DNA of 64,000 nt from Bradyrhizobium sp. (GCF_016219575.1 NZ_JACRMG010000009.1:682001-746000), one strand, 5' to 3'. Shown: positions 1-9,293, counted from the first letter of the stretch. Notes: generated by a model not told the origin, from the sequence alone. Made by a program: numbers and translations.

Positions 1-1
1 T

Positions 2-61
2 GTGCAAATGCGTGTGGTCGACGTCGCCGTGCCCGACGAAGGGCCGGCAATGATCAGGTAA
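2..61 (+). CDS. 3' end of an unidentified upstream gene (partial)
   Basis: An open frame enters from the left edge and stops with TAA at 59-61, giving a C-terminal tail ending in VPDEGPAMIR. It lies 33 bases before the SDR gene on the same strand, so the two may be cotranscribed. Nineteen residues are too few to name a family. Confidence 0.4.
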   Translation: MQMRVVDVAVPDEGPAMIR

Positions 62-94
62 CAAGCAAGAAAAACATCGAGTTTGGGAGTGAAA

Positions 95-943
95 ATGGCA
101 GGGCAGGTTGCAGGCAAGGTCGCGCTGGTCACGGGCGGGGCATCGGGAATTGGCGCGGCGGTTTGCGAGTTGCTGGCGCGCGAAGGCGCCTCGATCGCGG
201 TGACCGATGTCGACGAGCTCAGGGGTCCGGAGCTGGTTGCCCGCATCAAGAAAGCCGGCGGCGAGGCGACGTTCTGGCATCAGGACGTCACCAGCGAAGC
301 GCGATGGAGCGAAGTCGTGACCGAGGTGGTCGCCCGTTATGGCCGGCTCGACATACTCGTCTCCAATGCCGGCATCGGAATTGGCGTGCCCTCGATCACG
401 CAGATGACGCTGGAGGACTGGCGGCGACAGACCGCGATCAATCTTGACGGTGTGTTCCTTTCGGTGAAGCACTGCCTGCCGGCAATGCGCAAGGGCGGCC
501 GTGGCGGCTCGATCGTGCTGATGTCGTCGCTGGCTGGCTTGCAGGGCGCACAGACGCTCGCCGGCTACTGTGCGACCAAGGGTGGCGTGCGGTTGTTTGC
601 CAAGGCGATCGCGTTGGAATGCGCCTCGTTCGGCGACGGCGTGCGCGTCAATTCCGTGCATCCCGGCATCATCGACACGCCGATCTGGGGCAAGATCCCG
701 ACCGAAGCCGCGGGGCGGGGACAGAACGCACCGATCGACCCCGACGAGCGCGCCAGACTTGCGACCCCGTTCGGCCGCGCCGGCCATGCCATGGAGATCG
801 CCCAGGGCGTCCTGTATCTGGCGTCGGACGCGTCGAGCTATGTGACCGGAATGGAACTCGTCATCGACGGCGGCATGAATGCGGGTCGGTCGCTGCGGCT
901 GCCCGACGCGCCTGCGCATCCGATCCCGGGACTTGCGCAGTAA
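95..943 (+). CDS. SDR family NAD(P)-dependent oxidoreductase
   Basis: Classical short-chain dehydrogenase/reductase of 282 residues, a cytosolic NAD(P)-dependent alcohol/ketone oxidoreductase of unknown substrate. The Rossmann motif TGGASGIG is at residues 13-20, NAG at 91-93, the catalytic serine near 145, and the YxxxK pair at Tyr158 and Lys162. The C-terminal GMELVIDGG segment is typical of the family. An in-frame TTG lies 12 bases upstream, but ATG at 95 has GGGAG at a suitable distance and gives the usual MAGQVAGKVALVTGG start. The family is certain; the substrate cannot be read from the sequence. Confidence 0.9.
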   Translation: MAGQVAGKVALVTGGASGIGAAVCELLAREGASIAVTDVDELRGPELVARIKKAGGEATFWHQDVTSEARWSEVVTEVVARYGRLDILVSNAGIGIGVPSITQMTLEDWRRQTAINLDGVFLSVKHCLPAMRKGGRGGSIVLMSSLAGLQGAQTLAGYCATKGGVRLFAKAIALECASFGDGVRVNSVHPGIIDTPIWGKIPTEAAGRGQNAPIDPDERARLATPFGRAGHAMEIAQGVLYLASDASSYVTGMELVIDGGMNAGRSLRLPDAPAHPIPGLAQ

Positions 944-971
944 CTAGCCCGTCGCCTCTGTCATGGGGGGC

Positions 972-2096
972 CTATGCTTGACGATTAATTTCGCGGGCCA
1001 ACGAATAGCTTGTGCTGCGCCCACCGCCTTCGTCTTTTTTGAGAATGCCCGCTTCCAGCAATTCAGTGATGTCGCGAAGAGCGCTATCGGGTGAGCATTT
1101 CTCTATCGTCGCGTATTTCGAAGAGGTGAGCTTGCCGGTGAAACCATCTAGCAGGCGGTTGATGATGTCGCGCTGGCGATTGTTTAATTTCGCCTGCGAA
1201 TGCTCACGCCAGAAGGCGGCCTTAGCAAGAACGTTGGCGAGAATGGTCTCAGCGCCGTCAAAGGCGCGGTTAAGACATGCCAAAAACCACGAAAGCCATG
1301 GCGTGATATCGAGGCCACCTTTCTGTGTGCTCTCTAGAATGTTGTAGTAGTCATTGCGCTCCAGCCTGATCTGCGCGGACATGCTGTAGAAGCGTTGCTG
1401 GCTGTTCTCCGAACGGGCGAGCGCCATGTCAGCTATTGCGCGCGCGATGCGTCCATTGCCGTCTTCGAAAGGGTGGATGGTCACAAACCACAAATGAGCG
1501 AGCGCGGCACGAATGATGAGGTCCGTGTTATCCCTGGTTTCGAACCATTTCAGGAACGCTTTCATTTCAATGTCGAGGCGACTGGCCGCAGGCGCTTGGT
1601 AGTGAACCCTGGGATTGTTGGTGGAGACCTTTGAAACAACCTGCATGGGTCCTAGCTTGTCGTCGCGCCATGCGCCGACAGTAATTTTGCTAATGCCGCT
1701 GCGTCCTGTGGGGAACAGCGCGGCATGCCAACCAAACAAGCGTTCTTCGGTGAGGGGCTCGTCATATTTTTGGGTGGCGTCGAGCGTCATTTCGACGACG
1801 CCTTCAACATTGCGGTCGGGCGGGGCTAAAGCACCGATATCCATGCCGAGCCGTGATGCGATAGACGAGCGAACTTGATCCTTGTCGAGAACCTCGCCTT
1901 CAATCTCGCTGGATTTCAAAACGTCTGCGGTCAGGGTCTCAAGAATGGCTTCGCTTCGGAGCTGAAATCCAAGCCCCTGCATTTGACCAATGAGCCTGCC
2001 CTGCCGTTGCCAGGTCTCCGGCAATGGCTTGGTCAGAGCATCGCTATCCCAGGTAAAATCGGGCCATTCTTGGCGTTCATAGATGTAACCAGCCAT
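972..2096 (-). CDS. Fic family protein (class II, self-inhibited AMP transferase type)
   Basis: A 374-residue Fic protein. The family usually transfers AMP to target-protein hydroxyls. The core motif HPFEDGNGRIAR is intact, with catalytic His208 and Arg219. An N-terminal SxxxEG inhibitory motif at residues 62-67 marks class II, in which a helix before the Fic fold blocks productive ATP binding. The N-terminus (MAGYIYERQEWPDFTWD) matches the usual leading domain of these proteins. The last 65 residues look like a winged helix, suggesting DNA binding and perhaps autoregulation. ATG at 2096 was chosen over a 66-residue extension because it restores the conserved N-terminus. The start codon lies inside an inverted repeat. 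No antitoxin gene is adjacent. Targets are unknown. Confidence 0.9.
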   Translation of the reverse strand: MAGYIYERQEWPDFTWDSDALTKPLPETWQRQGRLIGQMQGLGFQLRSEAILETLTADVLKSSEIEGEVLDKDQVRSSIASRLGMDIGALAPPDRNVEGVVEMTLDATQKYDEPLTEERLFGWHAALFPTGRSGISKITVGAWRDDKLGPMQVVSKVSTNNPRVHYQAPAASRLDIEMKAFLKWFETRDNTDLIIRAALAHLWFVTIHPFEDGNGRIARAIADMALARSENSQQRFYSMSAQIRLERNDYYNILESTQKGGLDITPWLSWFLACLNRAFDGAETILANVLAKAAFWREHSQAKLNNRQRDIINRLLDGFTGKLTSSKYATIEKCSPDSALRDITELLEAGILKKDEGGGRSTSYSLAREINRQA

Positions 2097-2176
2097 AATC
2101 TCCGCACTCTTTGCGGAGATTATGCTTCTTATTCTCCGCAACACAAGAACAATCACCGCATAATGTGCGGAGATTA
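2094..2176 (-). promoter_or_regulatory. Inverted-repeat cluster over the fic translation start
   Basis: A perfect 13-base inverted repeat, CATAATCTCCGCA at 2094-2106 and its complement at 2112-2124, is separated by 5 bases. It covers the ATG and the GGAG ribosome-binding site of the fic gene. Related copies follow upstream: TATTCTCCGCA at 2130-2140, and TGCGGAGATTA at 2166-2176, which also pairs with CCGCA at 2156-2160. The shared core TGCGGAGA suggests an operator bound by a dimeric protein, possibly the winged helix of Fic itself. The same repeat could also form an RNA hairpin hiding the start. The rest of the roughly 290-base gap to the next gene shows no coding potential. Confidence 0.6.
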
Positions 2177-2389
2177 GGCCGACTTTCACCGCACGGAGGT
2201 CATCAAAGAGCCTGTAGCTGGAACATAGCATGAACAATATCTTCGTGCCGGTTCTAAGACATCGTATGAACGGGCGATGGGCCAAAAAAATCACCGATAG
2301 TCAGATGCTGGGTGAACTCGGAGAGACCGCGATCAAGAAGGAAGATCGTGCTCGAAACCGGCTTCCTCTACGAACGGCGTGGACGGCAG

Positions 2390-3616
2390 CTAGCCGCCTT
2401 GGCGCAACCGCGCCAGCACCTTCAGCCCGCCGTAACCATCGGCGGGCAACAGGCCCATCCTGGTCTGATAATCCCTGACCGCCTTCATGGTGTCGTTGCC
2501 CACGCGGCCGTCGGTGCCGCCGGTATCGAAGCCCGCTTTGGTCAGCCGCGTCTGCATTTCCTGGATTTCGGCAAGCGTCAGCGCGCGCTCCGAGCCCGGG
2601 AACGGCTGGATGAACGTCGGCCCGCCCAAAATGCGGTCGCCGAGATGGCAGATCGCCAGCGCGTAGTTCATCGAGGGATTGTAGCTCTTCACCGCGTTGA
2701 AGTTCGGTCCGAGCAGGAAGGTCGGGCCGCCAGCGACCGGCGTCCACAGCTGCGCCGAGGCGTTCGGCTGCGGGAACGGCTTGCCGTCGGCGCGGGTGAC
2801 GCCGGCGCTCGTCCATGCCGCATAGGTGCGGCTGCCGCCGGATGCGCCACCGCCGCGCACTTCGTAGCCCCAGTGCTCGCCGCGGTGATACTTGCCGCGG
2901 TTGACCAGGTACTTTGCCGTCGAGCCAAGCGCGTCGTCGGGCTTGCCGAACGGCGAGACCTTGCCGTCGCGGTCGTAGTCGATGCCGACATTGAGCCAGA
3001 CTTCCGGCATCCATTGCGTATGGCCCATCGCACCGGCCCAGGAGCCGCGCATTTCCTCCGGCGTGCTCCAGCCGCGGTCGACGATCTTCAGCGCGTTGAT
3101 CAGTTCGGTTTCCCAATAGGCCTTGCGGCGCGGCTCGTTCCAAGCCAGTGCAGCGAGCGAGGGAAAGATCGGCCGCATGTGGTTCTGCTGCACCAGCGGA
3201 TCGCCATAGGCGGATTCGACGCCCCACAGCGCCAGCAGCGTGCCGCGCTCGACGCCATAATCCTGCTCGATGCGCGCGAACAGCGGCTCGTTCCGGCGCA
3301 GCGCCTCGCGGCCGTTGATGAGGCGCCAGTCGGAAACGCGGCGGTTGATGTACTGCCAGACCTGCTCGTGGAACTCCGGCTGCTTCTGGAACTGCTTGAA
3401 CACGCTCATGTCGGGCTCGATGCGGCCCATCACGCGCGTCCAGGTCGCATCGGAAATGCCCTTGGCGGATGCGCGGGCGCGGAAGGAGTCGCGCCAATGG
3501 TCGAAGCCGGGCGGGGCCGCGGCCAGCGCCGGGCTTGCGAACAGGGCGGTCGCACCGAACCCCGCCTGCAGCAGGGCGCGGCGGGTGGGCGAGAGCAGGG
3601 AATCAGGCTGTTTCAT
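2390..3616 (-). CDS. Lytic murein transglycosylase (MltB type) with peptidoglycan-binding domain
   Basis: A 408-residue exported enzyme that cleaves glycan strands of peptidoglycan to 1,6-anhydro products. The N-terminus has a twin-arginine-like signal (RRALLQAGFGATALFASPALA, residues 12-32). The SLT/MltB catalytic domain spans about 35-335, with the catalytic Glu134 in WGVESAYGDP. A peptidoglycan_binding_1 repeat (LAEIQEMQTRLTKAGFDTGG onward) occupies the last 65 residues. No lipobox cysteine was seen, so it is probably soluble in the periplasm. ATG at 3616 is preferred to a non-ATG start seven codons upstream because it begins the signal peptide. It is a stand-alone gene. Confidence 0.9.
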   Translation of the reverse strand: MKQPDSLLSPTRRALLQAGFGATALFASPALAAAPPGFDHWRDSFRARASAKGISDATWTRVMGRIEPDMSVFKQFQKQPEFHEQVWQYINRRVSDWRLINGREALRRNEPLFARIEQDYGVERGTLLALWGVESAYGDPLVQQNHMRPIFPSLAALAWNEPRRKAYWETELINALKIVDRGWSTPEEMRGSWAGAMGHTQWMPEVWLNVGIDYDRDGKVSPFGKPDDALGSTAKYLVNRGKYHRGEHWGYEVRGGGASGGSRTYAAWTSAGVTRADGKPFPQPNASAQLWTPVAGGPTFLLGPNFNAVKSYNPSMNYALAICHLGDRILGGPTFIQPFPGSERALTLAEIQEMQTRLTKAGFDTGGTDGRVGNDTMKAVRDYQTRMGLLPADGYGGLKVLARLRQGG

Positions 3617-3671
3617 CGGGCCAGTGTAGCGGCGCAACCGGTCGGGGCCAAAAGCCGGGACGCCGCGGGAA

Positions 3672-4259
3672 CTAGCTCTCCTGCAAATCTGTGGCGATTT
3701 TGGACAGCCAATGCCGCACCGTGGCCTGCGATTTCGCGTTCAACCCGGCCGCAAGCCGCCGTTCCAGTGCGAGCGCGTGACGGCGGCAGCTTTCCAGCAG
3801 CCGCCCGCCGCGGCGGGTCAGGGTCCACTGCAGCACGCGGCCGTGCACGGGATGCGGCGTCCTCGTAATTGCACCATCCCGTTCGAGGTTGCCGATGATG
3901 ACGCCGACGGTCTGCGGCGTCAGCAGCGCCACGCGGGCGAGGTCGGCGCCGGACAGGCCCGGATAGGCGCGCAGCATGGTCAGCACGACGAATTGCGGCG
4001 GCGTCACGCCAAGGCCCGCCAGCGAGCGCTCCATCGAGAGCCGCGAGGCCGCCTGCGCCTGGCGCAGCAGATAGGCGAGGTAGCCTTGCTCGCCGCGCTT
4101 GCCCTGGCCGGGCGGCGGGGGGAGGATGGCCTTCCCGGTCCGCGTCCGCGAAAGCGGTTTGGCGCGGGACGGTTTTTCGCGCTTTTTCGATTTTCGCGGC
4201 GGCGGCTTTCGCGCGGGTTGCGATTTGCGGGCCGCCGGGGTTCCGGTCTTGCGAGACAT
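3672..4259 (-). CDS. MarR family transcriptional regulator
   Basis: A 195-residue regulator. The first 55 residues are Lys/Arg/Pro-rich and low in complexity, which is unusual for the family. A MarR winged helix follows (QGYLAYLLRQAQAASRLSMER, then a recognition region LARVALLTPQTVGVIIGNLERDG). MarR proteins are dimeric repressors that usually release DNA on ligand or oxidant binding. It is divergent from an AhpD-like gene with a palindrome between them, so it probably controls that gene and itself. The ORF could extend to 4316, but that would run through the palindrome and into the partner's coding region. Confidence 0.88.
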   Translation of the reverse strand: MSRKTGTPAARKSQPARKPPPRKSKKREKPSRAKPLSRTRTGKAILPPPPGQGKRGEQGYLAYLLRQAQAASRLSMERSLAGLGVTPPQFVVLTMLRAYPGLSGADLARVALLTPQTVGVIIGNLERDGAITRTPHPVHGRVLQWTLTRRGGRLLESCRRHALALERRLAAGLNAKSQATVRHWLSKIATDLQES

Positions 4260-4273
4260 ATAAGAGCTCTTAT
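4260..4273. promoter_or_regulatory. Candidate MarR operator palindrome
   Basis: The 14-base perfect palindrome ATAAGAGCTCTTAT lies directly before the MarR start and 36 bases before the divergent gene. A degenerate second half-site (TTAGAGC) follows at about 4280-4286. Spacing and symmetry fit a MarR-dimer site. Assignment to this regulator rests on position only. Confidence 0.55.
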
Positions 4274-4309
4274 AATAAATTAGAGCACTGATAACATGAG
4301 GTGATGTCG

Positions 4310-4786
4310 ATGTCACATGCCCGCAGCGAATACACGGATTTCCAGAGTCTGGCTCCCGATGCCTTCAGCGCCGTTCGCGCGCTGAGCGCCATCGCCGCCA
4401 AGGCCGGCCTCGACAAGCAGCTGCTCGAGCTAATCAAGATCCGCGCGTCGCAGATCAACGGCTGCGCCTTCTGCCTGCAGTATCACATCCTGCAGGCCGA
4501 AGCGCTCGGGCTCGCCGAGGACAAGATCAACCTCGTTGCGGTCTGGCGCGAGGCGCCGCAGTTCTCGCCGCGCGAGCGCGCCGCGCTGGCATGGACGGAA
4601 GCGCTGACCGTGCTGCCGAACGGCGTCAGCGACGAGGTGTTTGCGCAGGCCAACGCCGAATTCGGCGAGAAAGAGTTGATGTACCTGACCTCGGCGGTCG
4701 CGGCGATCAACACCTGGAACCGGTTCGGCGCCGCCTACCGCTGGACGCCGCCGGCGCGGCAGAAGGCGAGTGCGGCCGCGAGCTGA
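4310..4786 (+). CDS. Carboxymuconolactone decarboxylase/AhpD-like protein
   Basis: A 158-residue all-helical protein of the AhpD-like superfamily. The redox motif CAFCLQYH (CxxCxxxH) follows KIRASQINGC, as in peroxidase-type members that reduce peroxides through a cysteine pair. Three in-frame starts exist (GTG 4301, ATG 4304, ATG 4310). ATG 4310 is chosen because GAGGTG sits six bases before it. The divergent MarR gene suggests induction by an oxidant or phenolic compound. The natural electron donor is unknown. Confidence 0.87.
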   Translation: MSHARSEYTDFQSLAPDAFSAVRALSAIAAKAGLDKQLLELIKIRASQINGCAFCLQYHILQAEALGLAEDKINLVAVWREAPQFSPRERAALAWTEALTVLPNGVSDEVFAQANAEFGEKELMYLTSAVAAINTWNRFGAAYRWTPPARQKASAAAS

Positions 4787-4910
4787 ACTGGCATCGCAGT
4801 TCGGGGCAGTCGCCGTCGCGCAAAGCTACTTTGCATGGGGTTGTTTTCGACATTTTGGTTGGGCCGGCTCCGCAGCTTCGTGGCGCAAAGCGACAATCGA
4901 CCTGACCAGC

Positions 4911-6500
4911 CTAGTTCTCGCCGCCCTCGTGCGGGCCGGGCCCTACGGCCTCCATGGCGTGCGCAACCGCTGCGGCGGTCACAGGCTCGGTGCCGATCTC
5001 GCGCCCGCGGCCGCGGATCAGCCGCTCATAAGCCGAGACCAGCGTGGTGTAGGGATTGACCCAGAGCCAGCCGTCGCGCGTGAACACCTGGACGTCGAAG
5101 TGCAGATGGCGGCTCGTGCCGTTCGGACGGTCGAGATAGTTCGAGACCACGCCGATGGGCTCACCCTCGATGACGCGGCGGCCGTTGAGCAATCCTTCTG
5201 CGTCCATCGCCGACGGGTTCATGTGCATGTAGCGGAAGCGGATGTGCTCGGTGCGGGTGTTGATCTGCAGCGTCGCGGCCTGCTGCTTGGGGCTGCGGAT
5301 GACGACGGCGTCGCGCACGGCGACGATCGCCTGCCGCTTGTCGTCGCAGCCCTCCGCGCTCTCTTCGGCCGTGCAGGACCCCGGCCTGATGTCCTGTCCC
5401 TGATGGCCGACGCCGCTGGCGCACTGGCCGACATTGAAGCTGCGGTCCTCGCAGAAATTATCGCGCCAGGGATAGGTGCCGCCGGCCAGCCTGGTCTTGT
5501 CGCGCCGTGCAAATTGCTGCGAGCGGACGGCGACGGGGACTCGCACCAGGGGAAAGCGGATCTGCGAATAGGCCGTGACGTCGGCGCGACCGGAGGTCCG
5601 GCGCGCCCCGGTCCGCGCAATGATGTCGCCGCTCCGGCGATAGGTGAATTCGGACGAGGCCGAGACCGGCCGCTCGGCGATGATGGAGGCGATATCCCTC
5701 CGCTGCCGCGACGGTTGGCCGCCCGCGACCCGCAGCGCCCTCAGGAAGCGCTCGGCGATCGGATAGGCCTCCCGGCAGGCCAGCCGCCGCGCCCGCGGCG
5801 TCGAATCCAGGCACTGGATCGAGACCACATAGGGCACGCCGAATTTGGTGAAGGCGTAGCGCACATAGCCTTCGCGAATGAAGCGGCGCATGTCCGGATA
5901 TTGCGCCGACAGCGATTTGACCGGCTCGCCCTTGCCGCCGGCGGGGTCGGCGAGATCGTAGACCAGCAGCGAACCGGTGATCTGCACCTCGACCGGTCGT
6001 GCGAACGTCCGGTGCGGCAGGCCGTCGCCGGCGCCGGGGGCCAGCGAGAAGGTGGCATCGTAGCCGGAGAGCCCGGCATGGAAGACATCGACGGGCCGGA
6101 AGTCGGCCTGGTAGCGCGCGACATTGGCGGCATCGGCCGCGCCGCTCTGCCTCGCGTCGAGCCAGGCCGCCGCGTCGAACGGCAGCAGCACCGGAATGGG
6201 GCTGCGGCCGATGCCGGTGAATATCTCCGAAGTGATCGCATTGAGCTGCACCAGCGCCGGCATCGAGCGCGGGTCGGAAGCGGCAAAGCGCTGCTGGATG
6301 GCGAAGCTGAAGGTGGAGGTGGCGGCAGGCCGGCCGCTCACTTCGGTGCGGAACTGGTCGAGCGCGGCGCGCCATTCGACGCGCATCGCCGATATGGAAG
6401 GGGTGTGGAATTCGTCGGCCGCAACGAGGCCGCTGCCGGCCAGTTGCACGAGGAAGGCTGCCAGCAGGCGCAGGACGAACCGGTCAGCTCTCTTCCCCAA
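4911..6500 (-). CDS. M23 family metallopeptidase, secreted
   Basis: A 529-residue secreted zinc endopeptidase (LytM/peptidase M23 type) acting on peptidoglycan peptide bridges. A signal peptide covers residues 1-27 (VLRLLAAFLVQLAGSGLVAA). About 330 residues without a recognised domain follow, then the M23 fold with zinc ligands in GHQGQDIRP (HxxxD) and RHLHFDV (HxH). The start appears to be TTG at 6500, as no ATG or GTG lies near the signal peptide; GGGGGG lies about eight bases upstream. The extended N-terminal part could be a regulatory or binding region. Confidence 0.85.
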   Translation of the reverse strand: MGKRADRFVLRLLAAFLVQLAGSGLVAADEFHTPSISAMRVEWRAALDQFRTEVSGRPAATSTFSFAIQQRFAASDPRSMPALVQLNAITSEIFTGIGRSPIPVLLPFDAAAWLDARQSGAADAANVARYQADFRPVDVFHAGLSGYDATFSLAPGAGDGLPHRTFARPVEVQITGSLLVYDLADPAGGKGEPVKSLSAQYPDMRRFIREGYVRYAFTKFGVPYVVSIQCLDSTPRARRLACREAYPIAERFLRALRVAGGQPSRQRRDIASIIAERPVSASSEFTYRRSGDIIARTGARRTSGRADVTAYSQIRFPLVRVPVAVRSQQFARRDKTRLAGGTYPWRDNFCEDRSFNVGQCASGVGHQGQDIRPGSCTAEESAEGCDDKRQAIVAVRDAVVIRSPKQQAATLQINTRTEHIRFRYMHMNPSAMDAEGLLNGRRVIEGEPIGVVSNYLDRPNGTSRHLHFDVQVFTRDGWLWVNPYTTLVSAYERLIRGRGREIGTEPVTAAAVAHAMEAVGPGPHEGGEN

Positions 6501-6544
6501 CTCCCTCGCCCCCCGGCGAATTACCCCTTCAAGAGAGTCCTAGT

Positions 6545-7111
6545 CTAATCCTTTGCGCGCTCGACGTAAGACCCGTCCTCGATCATGACGACGATGCGTG
6601 TCCCGGCGGACACATGTGGCGGCACCGAGGTACGGACGCCATTGGAGAGGATTGCAGGCTTGTAGGAGGAAGACGCGGTCTGGCCCTTTGTGACCGGCTC
6701 GGTTTCCACCACCTCCAGCGTCGCGCGCTGCGGCATGGTGATCGCGACCGGGTTCATGTCGTGCAGCGAGAGCTTGACGGTCATGTTCTCCTGCAGATAG
6801 GGCGCGGCGTCGCCGACGATCTCCTTGGAGACCTGCACCTGATCGTAGGTGTCGGTATTCATGAAGTGAAAGCCGTCGGCATCTTCATAGAGGTAATTGA
6901 AATTGGTGTCCTCGACGGTGGCCTTCTCGACCTGGTCGGTGGTCTTGTAGCGCTCGGAGACCTTCACGCCGTCGCCGATACGGCGCATTTCGATCTGGCT
7001 GACGGGGGTTCCCTTGCCGGGATGGATGTTTTCGGCGCTGAGGACGACATAGAGCCGGCCGTCCTGCTCGATGACGTTGCCCTTGCGGATGGAACTGGCG
7101 ATGACTTTCAA
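6545..7111 (-). CDS. efp: Elongation factor P
   Basis: A 188-residue translation factor that binds between the ribosomal P and E sites and relieves stalling at polyproline. All three beta-barrel domains are present, and the C-terminus [20 protein letters not shown] is family-typical. Domain I carries HPGKGTP, with Lys33 at the position modified in E. coli EF-P. The open frame runs 97 codons further upstream, but the conserved N-terminus [12 protein letters not shown] begins at TTG 7111, so translation probably starts with TTG. The modification enzymes epmA and epmB lie 1.1 kb away in the opposite orientation, which supports beta-lysylation of Lys33. Confidence 0.95.
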   Translation of the reverse strand: MKVIASSIRKGNVIEQDGRLYVVLSAENIHPGKGTPVSQIEMRRIGDGVKVSERYKTTDQVEKATVEDTNFNYLYEDADGFHFMNTDTYDQVQVSKEIVGDAAPYLQENMTVKLSLHDMNPVAITMPQRATLEVVETEPVTKGQTASSSYKPAILSNGVRTSVPPHVSAGTRIVVMIEDGSYVERAKD

Positions 7112-7278
7112 GGCTTTTTTTCCCGAATTGCTGGCTTCCGGCCGATCCGGGCAGGGTCTGCCCATGGCCTTGAGGAGGCGGTTTCGGGCCGCAACATACT
7201 GATTTGGCCTGCAGATGCTACCCTTTTCCGGCCCCTTTTTGGCGGGATTGCCGGCCCTTCGCGAGTAGGGAGCAGCAC

Positions 7279-8007
7279 TCAGCTGCGGCTGGCCTTGGGC
7301 TTGGGTAATTTGCGCGCCTTGGCATTGTGTTCGGCGAAGACGGCGGGCACCGAGAATTTCCCGGTCCTGGTGTCGTAAAGACAACGCCAGCCCTCGATCC
7401 ACGGGGTAGGCCTGTCATTGCCCTGGATGTCGAACTGCAGCGTGATCACGACATAGCGGCTATCGGGCCACTTCACGCCCAGCCAGGCATAGTTCTCTTC
7501 CATGCCCTTCAGCAGGTCCGCCCGCTGGTGATTGAGCTCGTCACGGTCATTGGGCATGCCCTTGGAGGCTGGCTGGGTGAAGAAATAGTCCCATGCGAGC
7601 TCGCCAAGCGGCTTCTTCGTTGCGGGCACGAACCGATTGCCCTCGCGCCTGTAGAGCAGCAGCGTTGCAAAGCCGGCGCCGGTGCCCTGCATGCGCACCA
7701 GCCATTGGCTGTTCGGGCTGAAGCGGAATCCGGCCGGATAGCCCGCGAGATCCTCGTTCTCGTCCCGATTGAGGAGGAAGGGGTTCTTGCGGTCCTTGTC
7801 GAAGATCCAGAATTGATAGCTGAAGCCGTCGTTTCCTCCGTCCCTGGAGTACTGCTCGATGGTCAGCGTCTCGTCGGGCGACTTGAACGTGTCTTCCGGG
7901 TCCGTCAACAGCTTCAGGTCGGGCCCCGGGCCTTCGGCACGCGCCGGCATCGACGCCATCGCGACGAGAAGTAGAACTGAGATTTCGTGTATCCAACCGC
8001 CGCGCAT
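7279..8007 (-). CDS. Secreted protein of unknown function
   Basis: A 242-residue protein with a signal peptide (residues 1-24, ending PARA). The rest is soluble and rich in Trp/Tyr and charged residues, with [20 protein letters not shown] and [17 protein letters not shown] segments. It resembles short secreted beta-rich proteins, but no domain was recognised. It sits alone between efp and epmA. Confidence 0.7.
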   Translation of the reverse strand: MRGGWIHEISVLLLVAMASMPARAEGPGPDLKLLTDPEDTFKSPDETLTIEQYSRDGGNDGFSYQFWIFDKDRKNPFLLNRDENEDLAGYPAGFRFSPNSQWLVRMQGTGAGFATLLLYRREGNRFVPATKKPLGELAWDYFFTQPASKGMPNDRDELNHQRADLLKGMEENYAWLGVKWPDSRYVVITLQFDIQGNDRPTPWIEGWRCLYDTRTGKFSVPAVFAEHNAKARKLPKPKASRS

Positions 8008-8240
8008 GGCCGATCCGTTCGATTTCCTGCGCGCATGGGACTCCCGAGCCCGGCAGGAGGTTCAGCGGGCAAGGACATGGACAAGGCGCGAGTCTTTGGA
8101 CATGAAGGCTCAAAGAACATGGTCAATCGGGCCACAGTCTTCGCTGCTCCGAAAAGTCAAACAATATCAATGGTATTTCCGGATGCTTTCACTGATCGCT
8201 TGCGCTCCTCCGGCGCTGGCTTCTCCCGGACTTCCCGGTA

Positions 8241-9293
8241 ATGGCCGGGCATGACCAGCCGTCGCCCTGGTGGTCGCCCGTGCGGCATGTCGATCGCAGG
8301 CCCTTCCTGCTGGCGCGTCGGGAAATCGCGCGTGCCGTCCGCGCCTGGTTCGACGAGCAGGGATTTGCGGAAGTGGAGACCGGCATCCTCCAGGTTTCGC
8401 CCGGCAACGAAACCCATCTTCACGCTCCGCGCACCGAGCTCGTGCGCGCCGATCGCAGCCGGGCGGTTCGTTATTTGCGCACCTCGCCGGAATTCGCCTG
8501 CAAGAAGCTGCTCGCCGCGGGTGAGCGGCGAATCTTCGAATTCGCACGCGTGTTCCGCGACCGCGAGCGTGGCGACCTGCACCTGCCGGAATTCACCATG
8601 CTGGAATGGTACCGCGCTAATGCCGGCTACGACGCCATCATGGCCGACACCATCGTAGTGATCGCGCATGCGGCGCAGGCGACCGGCATCGGTAACTTCT
8701 CGTTTCGCGGCAAGAGCTGCGATCCCTTCGCCGAGCCGGAACTGCTGACCGTGGCATCCGCCTTCGATCGCTGCGCGGGTATCGATTTGCTGGCAACGAT
8801 CGATGGCGGGCAGGGTGATCGTGCGGCGCTCGCGGCGGCCGCAAAGGACCGCGTGCGCGTTACCGAAGACGACACCTGGTCGGATATTTTCAGCAAGGTG
8901 CTGGTCGAGCATGTCGAACCCCGGCTGGGGCAGGGGCGGCTGACGGTGCTGTTCGAATATCCGGCGCCGGAGGCCGCGCTTGCCCGCACCAAACCTTCCG
9001 ATCCGCGCGTGGCCGAGCGGTTCGAGGTCTATGCCTGCGGCGTGGAGCTTGCCAACGGTTTCGGGGAGTTGACCGACGCGGCCGAACAGCGCCATCGTTT
9101 CACCGCGGCGATGGACGAAAAGCAGCGGCGTTACGGTGAACGCTACCCGCTGGACGATGAATTTCTCGACGCGGTCGCCCATATGCCGGAGGCGAGCGGC
9201 GTCGCGCTCGGCTTCGACCGGCTGGTGATGCTGGCCAGCGGGGCGTTGCGGATCGACCAGGTGGTGTGGACGCCGCCGGCGGGAGAGGCATGA
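8241..9293 (+). CDS. epmA: EF-P--(R)-beta-lysine ligase EpmA (GenX/PoxA)
   Basis: A 350-residue class II lysyl-tRNA-synthetase paralogue without the anticodon-binding domain. It activates beta-lysine and attaches it to the conserved lysine of EF-P. Visible class II motifs include RREIARAVRAWFDEQGFAEV, motif 2 in FEFARVFRDRERGDLHLPEF, and motif 3 GVALGFDRLVML. The length fits EpmA rather than a full LysRS. It is translationally coupled to epmB, whose ATG overlaps this stop codon. Together with efp nearby, the pathway is nearly complete; the hydroxylase EpmC is not seen here. Confidence 0.92.
   Translation: MAGHDQPSPWWSPVRHVDRRPFLLARREIARAVRAWFDEQGFAEVETGILQVSPGNETHLHAPRTELVRADRSRAVRYLRTSPEFACKKLLAAGERRIFEFARVFRDRERGDLHLPEFTMLEWYRANAGYDAIMADTIVVIAHAAQATGIGNFSFRGKSCDPFAEPELLTVASAFDRCAGIDLLATIDGGQGDRAALAAAAKDRVRVTEDDTWSDIFSKVLVEHVEPRLGQGRLTVLFEYPAPEAALARTKPSDPRVAERFEVYACGVELANGFGELTDAAEQRHRFTAAMDEKQRRYGERYPLDDEFLDAVAHMPEASGVALGFDRLVMLASGALRIDQVVWTPPAGEA

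Noticed and set aside
2312..3868. 518-residue rightward open frame
   Set aside because: Antisense to the lytic transglycosylase with its catalytic Glu and signal peptide; the shadow is Arg/Ala-rich without motifs.
4770..6548. 592-residue rightward open frame
   Set aside because: Shadow of the M23 peptidase, which has a signal peptide and intact zinc motifs on the other strand.
7112..7402. 97-residue N-terminal extension of EF-P
   Set aside because: Elongation factor P starts at [12 protein letters not shown]; the extension is unconserved in style and exceeds the family length.
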